Shown here piece by piece: positions 1-8,100 of a stretch of 21,581 nucleotides of DNA (its first letter is position 1; each line of letters starts with the position of its first letter). The notes beneath the pieces are model-generated. The model was not told the origin of the DNA. It made no database searches and saw only the letters and a program-made list of their open reading frames with translations. Source of the DNA: a bacterium (GTDB lineage: Bacteria; 4484-113; JALSIF01); NCBI GenBank assembly GCA_026981635.1, contig JALSIF010000115.1, positions 1 to 21,581 on the forward strand, in the 5' to 3' direction. The translations under genes were made by a program, and so were the position numbers.

Positions 1-1
1 A

Positions 2-253
2 CCGGTGGATAACATCCCCTCGGGGGATGATCCGGAGAAAAGGTTCATTGAAGAGCTGATTCACCGGGAGATAGAGAAGCTTCCCCCGGACCAGCGGGAG
101 GCACTGACCTATCAGATGGAGGGATACAAGATCAAGGAGATTGCCGAGATGATGAATGTCCCTGAAGGGACAGTGAAGACCTGGATCCACCGGGCCAGAA
201 ACAGGCTCAAGGAGAATTTAAAAGGGATCGTTGGGGAAGACTTTGATGAGTGA
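2..253 (+). CDS. RNA polymerase sigma factor, ECF type (3' end only)
   Basis: The reading frame is open at the window edge, so this is the C-terminal part of a longer protein; the GTG at position 5 is probably internal. The visible 80 or so residues form sigma-70 region 4. A conserved helix (EKLPPDQREALTYQMEGY) leads into a helix-turn-helix (IKEIAEMMNVPEGTVKTW) followed by the basic tail IHRARNRLKENL, which is typical of ECF sigma factors that read the -35 element. It would direct RNA polymerase to a small regulon. Its TGA stop overlaps the ATG of the next gene (ATGAGTGA), so the two are translationally coupled. The downstream membrane protein is therefore a candidate cognate regulator (inference). 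Region 2 is outside the window, so the ECF subgroup cannot be judged. Confidence 0.9.
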   Translation, partial: PVDNIPSGDDPEKRFIEELIHREIEKLPPDQREALTYQMEGYKIKEIAEMMNVPEGTVKTWIHRARNRLKENLKGIVGEDFDE

Positions 254-575
254 GCCTCGCTTGCCCAGGAGGGAACTTGCTGAGCTTGCCCGCCGGGTGA
301 GGGTTGAGCTTCGCGCCCGGGAGCTAGTCGCTAAGCGCAGCTCACCCTGGCGGATGCTTGTCCAGAGCCCTGCCCTGCTGGTGGGGCTGGTGCTTGCCTT
401 ACTCCTCATGGGTGGACTGCTGGTGCTGGTGATGACGGTGGGCCTCTACCCCCAGTGGTCACTCTCGGTGGGCGGGGTTGACCTTTCTGGCTTTACTCTG
501 GTTATCGCTGCCTTTGGTCTGGTGCTCTGGTTTTTTGGCACGGTGACCACGCTGGTGCTTGCCGCCCGCCGCTAG
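246..575 (+). CDS. Small two-helix membrane protein, possible partner of the upstream sigma factor
   Basis: A 109-residue protein. I chose the ATG at 246 because it overlaps the sigma-factor stop in the usual coupled arrangement; a TTG at 231 would add five residues. The N-terminal 40 residues are rich in Arg and Glu (for example RRELAELARRVRVELRARE) and look amphipathic and cytoplasmic. Two hydrophobic segments follow, at about residues 43-65 and 82-105, separated by a short loop and ending in a basic tail (AARR), so both ends should face the cytoplasm. I do not recognise the family. Position and coupling fit a membrane anti-sigma factor or similar regulator, but there is no visible zinc-binding anti-sigma motif (HxxxCxxC). 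That role is inference only. Confidence 0.75.
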   Translation: MSEPRLPRRELAELARRVRVELRARELVAKRSSPWRMLVQSPALLVGLVLALLLMGGLLVLVMTVGLYPQWSLSVGGVDLSGFTLVIAAFGLVLWFFGTVTTLVLAARR

Positions 576-587
576 CTCCTCTAAAAT
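559..587 (+). promoter_or_regulatory. Sigma-70-type promoter for the DUF488 gene
   Basis: TTGCCG at 559-564 and TAAAAT at 582-587 are separated by exactly 17 bases. The -10 box ends 9 bases before the GTG start at 597, so the mRNA would have a leader of only a few bases. No SD sequence is present. The -35 lies inside the end of the preceding gene. Confidence 0.45.
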
Positions 588-596
588 CGCCCCTCT

Positions 597-1088
597 GTGA
601 GTGACCAGTCCTACAACACCTGCTACACCCTGGGTCACGGTGAAGCCACCTGGGACCAGTTCGCAGACCTCCTTGACCGCTACGGGATCCAGCTGGTGGT
701 GGATGTGCGTGCCCTGCCCTTCACCTTGGGGCCGGAGGGGTTTAGGCTGGCCCCCTGGTTTGACCGCGACCAGCTTGAGGCCCGCCTCCAGCGGCGGGGG
801 ATCAGCTATCGCTGGATGGGGAGGGAGCTTGGGCCGCTGATGCGCGATGGCCGCCTGGACGGGGTGGCGCGGGAGCAGGACCCCGAGTATCGCCAAGGGG
901 TAGAGGAGCTGATGGAGCTCATCCACAACTATGTAGTGCTCATCCTTGACCGGCCCCCCCGCTGGGAGGGAAGCCACCGCCACCTGGTCATCGCCCAGAC
1001 CCTGTTGCGCCACGACATTGAGGTTGTCCACCTGAGCTTTGACGCCCCGCCAGTCCCCGCCCAGATTGACCTGTTTCACGCCATCTAA
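597..1088 (+). CDS. DUF488 family protein
   Basis: A 163-residue protein of the DUF488 family, whose biochemical role is not established. The family signature is at the N-terminus: CYTLGHG (a variant of TIGHG), then a helix (WDQFADLLDRYGIQ) and LVVDVRALP. The central part carries a conserved-looking tract (ISYRWMGRELG) and the end has LLRHDIEVVHLS, as in family members. It looks soluble and cytoplasmic. The GTG start is supported by the family N-terminus and by a -10-like TAAAAT 9 bases upstream; no SD sequence is seen. It lies between a membrane protein and a lipoprotein gene without obvious functional linkage. Family assignment is firm; function is unknown. Confidence 0.85.
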   Translation: MSDQSYNTCYTLGHGEATWDQFADLLDRYGIQLVVDVRALPFTLGPEGFRLAPWFDRDQLEARLQRRGISYRWMGRELGPLMRDGRLDGVAREQDPEYRQGVEELMELIHNYVVLILDRPPRWEGSHRHLVIAQTLLRHDIEVVHLSFDAPPVPAQIDLFHAI

Positions 1089-1137
1089 CCGAATCCTGAG
1101 CCTACGGCGGGCAGTTGATTTATGGTGGTGATGGGTT

Positions 1138-2361
1138 ATGAAGGCGTTTAGGTGGATTGGTGCCCCACTGTTTGTCCCACTTGTTCTCCTTCTGTCCTGT
1201 CCCAAGGAGCAGGCGGGGCAGGTGAAGGTAAAGGCCCCCCTGGCTGGCAAGTATGCCAAGAGCGTTGGACCAGAGGAGGTTTTGGCTGGGCTTCCCACCC
1301 TGCCGGTTGAGCGGCGGGCAAAGCTTGAGGGGATGCTTATTGCCCAGGGCTATCCGGGAAAGGAGGAGGAGTTTAAGCAGACCAGGGTCTTTGTGCGCAT
1401 TGGTGACCCGGACCAGTTTGAGGACCTTACCGAATTCATCCCCGGCTCCACCCTGAGCCTCTCTCCCCGGGCTAAGTATGCGGTGGCGGTGCTTCCCATG
1501 GGCGGGGGAAGCTTTGGCTTTGCCACCAAGCCCTACATGACCCCGCCCATGAGCGGAACCTTTAGGCTGGCCCGCTTTGACCCCCATGACGCCTCCCTCT
1601 ATCTGGTGAGTTCCTCCGGCAAGCTCCTCCTCTACCGGGGCGGCTATCTAACCAAGGAACTTGATCTAAACGAGTTTTATCCCAACTTGGAGGAGCTTAC
1701 CCTGGGCCACATGGTGACCTCCCCCGATGACAAGTGGCTGATAATCGCCTATACCACCCCCGACGGTGAGGCCCACACTGACATCTGGTTGCTTGATGAG
1801 AAGCGGCGCACCTTCCGCGGCACCGCCCAGGCGGGGGTGGTTAGCGAGCAGCCCCTCACCTGGGTTCCCGACCACTTCATCCTGGTCAGACGAGAGGGAG
1901 AGACGGTGGAGATCGTGCGCCACAATCCATGGACCAACCGCCGCTTTAGGGTCTACAAGTTCACCTCCGGCAAGACCGACATCGCCACCTCCCGCAGCGG
2001 ACCGCTGATGTATTCGGTAAACCTGCTCATGAAGGATGAGGAGGGGAAGTTCTTCCTCCTTGACTTGCTCACCGGTGGACTGAGCTACCTTGCTCTCCCG
2101 GAGGGCTTCATGATGGTTGAGCCCTATGCATCGGCCTTTGGTGGGCTGGTCTTTTACGGATTGGTGGAGGGTGTACTTACCCCGGTGTGGCTCTACTACG
2201 ACGGGGAAAAGGGGGAGTGGTTCCACCTGATGGTCTCCTCCCCGGCCGAGCTTGGGGCGGTGGACACCAAGAACCTGCCCGGCTGGCGCAAAGGATGGGG
2301 CGGGCAGGCCGGGGAGGAGAAAGAGGAGCAAACAGAGAAGCGTGAAGCCGATGGGGAGTAG
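1138..2361 (+). CDS. Predicted lipoprotein with propeller-like repeats
   Basis: A 407-residue protein. The N-terminus is a lipoprotein signal: two basic residues (K2, R5), a hydrophobic stretch and LLLS before Cys21, which should be lipidated and tether the protein outside the cytoplasmic membrane. After a linker, residues about 95-370 contain recurring strand patterns typical of beta-propellers, for example SPRAKYAVAVLPMG, LYLVSSSGKLLLY and SPDDKWLIIAYTT followed by DIWLLDEKRR. The last 25 residues are strongly charged (EEKEEQTEKREADGE). I recognise no specific family. The large PKD lipoprotein at 5118 has similar propeller-like motifs in its C-terminal third, so the two may be functionally related (inference). 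The spacing to a weak TATGGT (1121-1126) is 11 bases; no convincing SD sequence is seen. Confidence 0.8.
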   Translation: MKAFRWIGAPLFVPLVLLLSCPKEQAGQVKVKAPLAGKYAKSVGPEEVLAGLPTLPVERRAKLEGMLIAQGYPGKEEEFKQTRVFVRIGDPDQFEDLTEFIPGSTLSLSPRAKYAVAVLPMGGGSFGFATKPYMTPPMSGTFRLARFDPHDASLYLVSSSGKLLLYRGGYLTKELDLNEFYPNLEELTLGHMVTSPDDKWLIIAYTTPDGEAHTDIWLLDEKRRTFRGTAQAGVVSEQPLTWVPDHFILVRREGETVEIVRHNPWTNRRFRVYKFTSGKTDIATSRSGPLMYSVNLLMKDEEGKFFLLDLLTGGLSYLALPEGFMMVEPYASAFGGLVFYGLVEGVLTPVWLYYDGEKGEWFHLMVSSPAELGAVDTKNLPGWRKGWGGQAGEEKEEQTEKREADGE

Positions 2362-2386
2362 GTGCCCCAGGCCAGCCCGGGGAGAC

Positions 2387-2392
2387 TAGAAT
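2387..2392 (+). promoter_or_regulatory. Candidate -10 element for the acyl-CoA synthetase gene
   Basis: TAGAAT, ten bases before the GTG start at 2403, in a 41-base gap after the preceding stop. I find no matching -35 at 16-18 bases. The call rests on the repeated pattern of -10-like boxes at this distance from SD-less starts in the window. Confidence 0.3.
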
Positions 2393-2402
2393 CCTCCCCT
2401 AG

Positions 2403-4127
2403 GTGGATCCTCGCGGTCTAGTATCGGTTTGGGAAGAGAGCTCCTCCCGCTTCCCCTACCGGGTGGCGGCTCGCCAGTGCGACCGTCAGCACAACTTCCG
2501 CCACTTCACCTACCGGGAGCTGATTACCGCCTCCCGCCGGCTGGCGGCCGCTCTCAGGGAAGCGGGGGCAAGGCCGGGCGACCACATCGCTTTGCTCTGT
2601 CGGGAGAGCCCCGAGTGGGCGGTGGCCGCCATCGCCGTTTTCTATTTGGGAGGGGTGCTGGTCCCTCTGGGGACCAGCCTCACCCCGGAGGAGATCCGCT
2701 TCATCCTCCACCACTCCGAGGCAAGCTTCCTCATCGTTGACCATGCCCTGGGAAGTAGGCTGGAACCCCTCCGGGGTGACCTTCCCCATCTTGTCCAGCT
2801 TTGGGTGGGGGAGGAGCCTGCCACCCCCCTGCCCGAGCCTGCCCGGATTAGTTTCCATCCCCTGGCTGAAAAGCAGGAGGAGATGCCGGACATCTCCCCC
2901 CCGCCGGTGGAGCACGACACCCTGGCCCTCATCGTCTACACCTCGGGAACCACCGCCGACCCCAAAGGGGTGATGCTCTCCCACCACAACGTGCTCTCCA
3001 ATGCGGAGGCCAGCCTCAAGGTCTTCAACCTCTACGCCGGAAGGGAGCGCTACCTGAGCGTCTTGCCTCTCTCCCACATGCTTGAGTTCACCGCCGGTCT
3101 TGTCTGCATGATGAAGATCGGTGCCACCATCACCTACGCCCATTCCCTGGCTCCAAGGGAACTGATGTTTCTGCTAAGGGAGTCACGCCCCACCATGATC
3201 GTCGGGGTTCCCCTTCTCTTTCGCAAGCTCAAGAAGGGGATTGAGGACAAGCTTTCTGCCCTTCCCATGCCCATCAGGCGCCTCTTTATCAGAAGTGACC
3301 TGAGCCTCACTCCCCTGGCCAGGCTCATGGTGCGAAGGCGGCTCGGCGGTGCCCTGAAGCTCATCATCACCGGCGGGGCGGCCATTGAGCCCGAGGTGCT
3401 CCACTTCTACCAGCGACTGGGGATCGTCCCCTTGCAGGGCTATGGCCTCACCGAGACCAGCCCAGTGGCTACCGTCACCCGGATTGAGGACCCCCGCATC
3501 GGTTCCATCGGCAAGGCCATTCCCGGGGTTGAGGTAAAGCTTGCCAACCTGGACGAGCACGGGGTGGGGGAGATCATCATCCGCGGGCCCAACGTGATGC
3601 TGGGCTATTACCGCAACCCGGAGGCCACCGCCGAGGCCATCCGTGAGGGTTGGTTCTACTCCGGTGACCTGGCCACGGTGGACGAGGACGGCTTCTTCTA
3701 CTTCAAGGGCAGGGCCAAGAACCTGATCGTCACCCCGGGGGGAGAAAACATCTTTCCCGAGGAGGTGGAACACCGCCTGGAGCTTTCTCCCCTTTTTGCC
3801 GAGGTGGCAGTATTTGGCTTTAAGCCCGAGGGGGAGACCGAGGCCCTGCTCTCGGCCCTGATCGTTCCCGACCGGGAAAAGATCGCCGCTCATCTAGGTC
3901 GCTCCGACCCCCAGGCGGTAACCGATAGCGAGCTTAATGAGGTGGTGAGGGAGGAACTTCGCCGCTGCCAGCGCGACCTTGCCGCCTACAAGCACATCAA
4001 GCTCTGGCGCCTCTACGACGGTGAGCTTCCCCGCACCCCCACTAGAAAGGTTAAGCCCCGCGAGTGCCAGAAGATACTGGCCCGCATCCTGGCCGAGGAG
4101 GCGGTGGGGAAGTCGGCCAGGGCCTAG
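2403..4127 (+). CDS. AMP-dependent acyl-CoA synthetase (long-chain fatty acid-CoA ligase-like)
   Basis: A 574-residue adenylate-forming enzyme that activates a carboxylic acid, probably a fatty acid, to acyl-AMP and then acyl-CoA. The diagnostic motifs are in order: P-loop YTSGTTADPKG at residues 179-189, then LPLSHMLE, the A5 motif GYGLTET (346-352), the A7 motif YSGDL with the ribose-binding Asp at about 422, and GRAKNLIVTPGGENIFPEEVE with the hinge region. The C-terminal subdomain ends in LPRTPTRKVKPRE, which contains the expected catalytic-lysine region. Residue patterns and length fit the long-chain (FadD-like) group, but the exact acyl chain cannot be read. The GTG start is the only reasonable one, with no SD sequence. 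The gene converges on the rhodanese gene, and the stop codons overlap in a shared CTAG. Confidence 0.93.
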   Translation: MDPRGLVSVWEESSSRFPYRVAARQCDRQHNFRHFTYRELITASRRLAAALREAGARPGDHIALLCRESPEWAVAAIAVFYLGGVLVPLGTSLTPEEIRFILHHSEASFLIVDHALGSRLEPLRGDLPHLVQLWVGEEPATPLPEPARISFHPLAEKQEEMPDISPPPVEHDTLALIVYTSGTTADPKGVMLSHHNVLSNAEASLKVFNLYAGRERYLSVLPLSHMLEFTAGLVCMMKIGATITYAHSLAPRELMFLLRESRPTMIVGVPLLFRKLKKGIEDKLSALPMPIRRLFIRSDLSLTPLARLMVRRRLGGALKLIITGGAAIEPEVLHFYQRLGIVPLQGYGLTETSPVATVTRIEDPRIGSIGKAIPGVEVKLANLDEHGVGEIIIRGPNVMLGYYRNPEATAEAIREGWFYSGDLATVDEDGFFYFKGRAKNLIVTPGGENIFPEEVEHRLELSPLFAEVAVFGFKPEGETEALLSALIVPDREKIAAHLGRSDPQAVTDSELNEVVREELRRCQRDLAAYKHIKLWRLYDGELPRTPTRKVKPRECQKILARILAEEAVGKSARA

Positions 4128-5002
4128 TCTGGGGAGGGTGCCTGCTCTTCCTTTACGGGTCCCTCCTCAACCGGCAGGCCCAGCTCCAGCCAGCCCGGTT
4201 GGTACTCCTCACCGGGGAGGGGGAGGCCATCGGTAAGTCGGGCGAGGAATTCCACCGTCCTTGGTCCGCTGCGAGGGGGATAGTCCCCCGGCTGCCAGCC
4301 CTCCATTCCGCCGGCGATGAGATAGACCGGTCGGTAGCCGTTGCCCAGAAGCAGGGTCGCCGCCTGCAGGCCATAGGGGGTGGAGTCTGCCACCACAAAG
4401 AAGATGTGGCCCCGTTTCTTCTTCAGCTTGGATAGCTTGGGGTTGGCCCGGATCTCGTTGAGGAAGTTTCGGTTAAAGGTTATCCTTCCCTCTCCGTTCT
4501 TGGCGTAGAGGGGGATGTTTAGCGAGTCGGGGATGCGTGGACCCTGGGAGTACTTTTCCGGGTCGCGCACGTCAATCACGATGCGCTCCTCCCGCGGGGT
4601 CTCAATCATCAGTACCAGGGCTTGGAGGGGGGTGAGCACGTGCACCTTGGTGTGGTTTTTGAACTCCGGAACCCTCACCCCGGCAAGTTTTTCTGGCTCA
4701 ACCTTCTGAGCGAGCTGATCGCCGGGTGCTGGGTTGAGACCGGGGATGGGGCTTGGCTCCACTACCGAGGTGGGATTAGCCTGGTTTGTCTGCTCTGCTT
4801 TGTCCTCTTGATTGGGCTTGTTGTAGAGAAACCAAATGAGAAACAGGGTGTAGCCGATGAAGAGATAGAACATGAAGCGTGAGCAGCCGGGGGGCTGCTG
4901 GACCTGGGCAGGAGCTGAACGCTCGGCCGGGGAGGGGGATTCGCTCTTGCGGGGACCAAGGTCAATCTTCTTGGTGCCGGGCTGGGGCTCTTGCTCACTC
5001 AC
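4124..5002 (-). CDS. Membrane-anchored rhodanese-like protein without catalytic cysteine
   Basis: A 292-residue protein. Residues 1-42 are polar and Pro-rich. One hydrophobic helix at 43-60 (FMFYLFIGYTLFLIWFLY) follows, then a Pro/Asn-rich linker and a rhodanese fold at about 120-240. Rhodanese landmarks are IVIDVRDPEKYSQGPRIPDSLNIP (split by an insertion before the loop) and GYRPVYLIAGGMEGWQ. The active-site loop, normally Cys-x-x-Gly-x-Arg, reads VADSTPYG at 204-211, and the only cysteine in the whole protein is Cys40 beside the membrane helix. Sulfur transfer by the usual mechanism is therefore not expected; binding or structural use is more likely (inference). The topology suggests an extracytoplasmic domain. 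The GTG start is supported by a perfect TATAAT 10 bases upstream. It is divergent from the PKD lipoprotein. Confidence 0.85.
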   Translation of the reverse strand: MSEQEPQPGTKKIDLGPRKSESPSPAERSAPAQVQQPPGCSRFMFYLFIGYTLFLIWFLYNKPNQEDKAEQTNQANPTSVVEPSPIPGLNPAPGDQLAQKVEPEKLAGVRVPEFKNHTKVHVLTPLQALVLMIETPREERIVIDVRDPEKYSQGPRIPDSLNIPLYAKNGEGRITFNRNFLNEIRANPKLSKLKKKRGHIFFVVADSTPYGLQAATLLLGNGYRPVYLIAGGMEGWQPGDYPPRSGPRTVEFLARLTDGLPLPGEEYQPGWLELGLPVEEGPVKEEQAPSPD

Positions 5003-5012
5003 TGGGCGGCGG

Positions 5013-5018
5013 ATTATA
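5013..5018 (-). promoter_or_regulatory. Consensus TATAAT -10 for the rhodanese-like gene
   Basis: On the minus strand a perfect TATAAT lies ten bases upstream of the GTG at 5002. There is no SD sequence and no good -35 at 17 bases (GTCCAA). The transcript would be nearly leaderless. Confidence 0.5.
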
Positions 5019-5020
5019 GG

Positions 5021-5047
5021 TAATCCTGGTTGGTCTTGGACCGATAA
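5021..5047 (+). promoter_or_regulatory. Weak sigma-28-like site upstream of the PKD lipoprotein gene
   Basis: TAATCCTG (5021-5028), an 11-base spacer, then ACCGATAA (5040-5047). The -10 octamer matches the FliA consensus GCCGATAA at 7 of 8 positions; the -35 matches TAAAGTTT at 4 of 8. The start site would be near 5055, about 60 bases before the gene. It may be chance. Confidence 0.2.
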
Positions 5048-5068
5048 AACATCATCGCAGCCCCCTGC

Positions 5069-5104
5069 GTCTATTCTGTGGTGGACCAGCCACCGCTGTT
5101 AGAC
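5069..5104. promoter_or_regulatory. Nested inverted repeat before the PKD lipoprotein gene
   Basis: GTCTA (5069-5073) pairs with TAGAC (5100-5104), and inside them GGTGG (5080-5084) pairs with CCACC (5090-5094) around a five-base loop. The inner and outer arms are separated by six and five bases. It overlaps the candidate -10 TAGACT at 5100-5105, so it could be an operator, or a leader hairpin if transcription starts further upstream. Confidence 0.3.
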
Positions 5105-5105
5105 T
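5100..5105 (+). promoter_or_regulatory. Candidate -10 element for the PKD lipoprotein gene
   Basis: TAGACT, twelve bases before the ATG at 5118. No convincing -35 is seen at 16-18 bases. It overlaps the right arm of the inverted repeat at 5069-5104. Confidence 0.25.
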
Positions 5106-5117
5106 AGGGCCCTCAGG

Positions 5118-8100
5118 ATGGCAAGAGAGTTTAGAGTTGTGCTTTGGGTGCTGCCTGTTCTACTTCTCACCCCGTGGGCCGTCTCTTCCTGCCAGGGGCA
5201 GGGGCCCACCGGCGGCGAGCCAGCCGCCCCCGCCCGGGTTCACACCCAGTCGGAGCGGGCCGCCCGCCTGAAGCAGGAGCAGGGTCCAAAGGAGTTTGTT
5301 CGCACCGTCTCGCCAGAGCTAGGGGCAACTCTTCGCTTTGATCAGGTTGAGGTGGTCATCCCTCCCCGGGCGGTGCGGGAAGCGGTCTCCATGACGCTGG
5401 GCTTTCCCCGCGAGGTCCCCTCTGGGGTGCTGGGCGATCGGGCCTGGGAGCTTTCTCCCCGGCTTACCTTTGACAAGCCGGTGCGCATAACCCTGCCCCT
5501 TCCCACCGATCTCATCCGCGAGAGGGGACTTGAGCTTGAGCGGGTGAAGGTGGCCCGGGAGGTGGGGGGAGTGTGGTTTTCCCTCCCCACCGAGATAAGC
5601 CCCGCTGGCACCACCGCCAGCGCCCTCACCGAGCGAAGCGGCATCTTTGCCCTGGTCTACGAGCCACCAAGTAGAAAGGAAATTAACGAACCTCCCAAGG
5701 CGGAGGTCACCCTCCATCCCCCCACCGAGGCCACTTCGGGAGAGGAGGGTCGCATCATGGTGGCCTTTGACGCCATGGGCTCCCTTGATCCCGACGGCCA
5801 CATCGTCCGCTTTGCCTGGGACTTTGACGGCGATGGGCTGTTTGACGAGGTGACCAGCTCCCCCGAGCGGGTTGCCTTCTACTACACCCGAGACGGCAGC
5901 TACACCGCCCTGCTCAAGGTGGAGGACAACCATAGTCCGCCGGGCTACGACCTTGCCCCGGTGAGCTTTGAGATAAACGGCACCGGCAACCAGGGAGGCC
6001 CCCTGAGCCTAAGAGTGGTAGCACTCCCCACCCGCGGACCCTCTCCCCTCAAGGTTGCTTTCCTGACTACGGTTACCGGCGGGACCATGCCCTACGAGTT
6101 CCAATGGGAGTTCGGCGACGGCACCCGCAGCGAGCTGGCCTCCCCGGTCCATACCTACGGCGAGCCGGGGAGCTATCAGGTCAGGCTCACCGTGACCGAC
6201 GCGGCGGGCCTGACCAAGAGCGCCAAGCTGGGGGTGAAGGTCACCCGCCCCGGCCTTCCCTTCCCTTCCACCGATCTTCTCTCCCTGACGCTTACCCCCC
6301 GCGAGGCGGTGGGTAATCCCGGCATGAGGGTTGGCTTTTCCCTCCGTTTGAAGGAGCAGCTTGAACCGGGTGTCAGGGCAGCGGTAACCTACCGCTTTGG
6401 GGACGAGCTTGACTTTGCCACCCCGCCGGAGATTGGCCGCCTGCCCCTCTCTGTCTCCCACACCTACCGTGAGGCGGGGGCCTACCTCTTCACTGCCATC
6501 GTTACCGACGAGCTGGGCAGGGTGGGGACGGCAAGCTCTCTGGTGAGGGTGAGGGCGGCAAGTGAGCCGCGCGCCTGGGAGTTTGTCCAGCCGGAGGGTG
6601 AAGAAACGGGTGAGCTGCCAAGCTACATCCCCCCTATAAGGATCAAGTTTGACCCCAGGGGCCCGGGCCTTACCTACGCCTTCCAGGCAGAGGGGCTGCC
6701 CAAGGAAGCCGAGGTGGTCTGGGAGTTTGGCGACGGCACCGAGTCCCCCGAGCCCGCCCCAGTCCACACCTACACCGACCCCGGCACCTACCGAGTTGGG
6801 CTGGAGGTTTCCTATCGGGGCAGGGTCTACCGCTACTTCAAGACCCTCCCCGTCGCTGAGGGCCTTGCGGTGGCGGTGGACTTCCCGCAAAGCTTTGGCG
6901 GGGTAGCCCCACTTCAGCTTGGCTTTACTGCCACGGTGGTCAACGCTACCCTTCCCCTGGAGTATGAGTGGGACTTCGGTGACGGCTCCAAGAGCGACCT
7001 TCCCTCTCCCATCCACACCTTTGAGCAGCCGGGCACCTACGAGGTGAAGGTCAGGGTGGTTGATGCCACCGGCAAGGGAGCCACCAGTGAGCCGGTGAAG
7101 GTGATGGTGGTGGAAGGGGGCAAGGTCTTTACCGACCCGGTTGCCTTCCCCCTCAGGGGTGAGGAGCTTGCGGGCAAACCCACCCCGCCCGTCTGGGTGC
7201 GGATTACCGACGCCGACCAGAACCCCATCCTGGACCTCCCCTTGGGCAGCGAGGATGGTGAGGTGAGAAATCTAGTGCTCTCTCCCGACGGCTCCATGCT
7301 GGCCTATCGGGTTGCGCACCGGCTGGCAGTAAGGAGCCTAAGAAGTGGAAAGTTGGTGCTGGAATACGAGGCGGCCGGGGTGGTTCCCGAGCTGGTGGCC
7401 TTGGCTGAGGGGGCGGAGCTCATGGGAGTGAATCTGGCCGGCCAGGGAGTGCTGGTTAGCTCTACTGGCTGCGAGGTGGAGCTTCCCCCCGGCAGCCGGC
7501 TGGCCGACCTCTCGCGATCCGGTGAGCGGGTGCTGGTAATTGACCCGGAGGGAAAGCTTCACCTGGGTGAGGTGGAACTTAGCGATGAGTGTCGCGGTAG
7601 CTCGGCTGGCCAGGGAAGCCCGCAGGGGAAGAAGGTGAGCAGGATCGCTAAATGGGAGGAGCTTCCCTCGCCAGTGGCCATTGAGGAGGCGATCTTCTCC
7701 GGCGATGCCCTCTCCGCCTATGCCATCACCCGCCGCCAGGAGGTGATCTACTTTGACCTGCGGGAGGGGGCTGACCGTGCTCCCACCGTGATCGGACAGG
7801 ACGAGCTCACCAAGTCTTCCCTGAGCAGCGATTATGCCGGAACCAGACTGGCCTGGATAGCCAGTGGTGTGGAAGGGGCAAGACCGGTGGTGGCGGTTCG
7901 CCAGCCTGATGGCACCTTCAAGGTGGAAGATCTATACCTAACCAGGGGAATACTGGCCGAGAAGGTCAGGGTCAACTCGTCGGGCACCTCCCTCTACTAC
8001 TGGGGCACTAAGGGACTTCCCCGTCGCATCCCCACCGCCGAGGAGGCGGTGAGAGAACGCCAGGCGGTGCCCCCGCGGGAGGTCTTCCCCCTTGCCCAGC

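Noticed and set aside
2-253. TGA recoded as an amino acid, suggested by its rarity as a stop
   Set aside because: TGA ends the sigma factor at a normal family length and the stop overlaps the next ATG; no gene here has an in-frame TGA at a conserved position.
459-1298. Long minus-strand open frame of 279 codons
   Set aside because: It lies opposite the DUF488 gene and its neighbours, has no family signature and a Pro/His-rich shadow composition. High GC makes such frames common.
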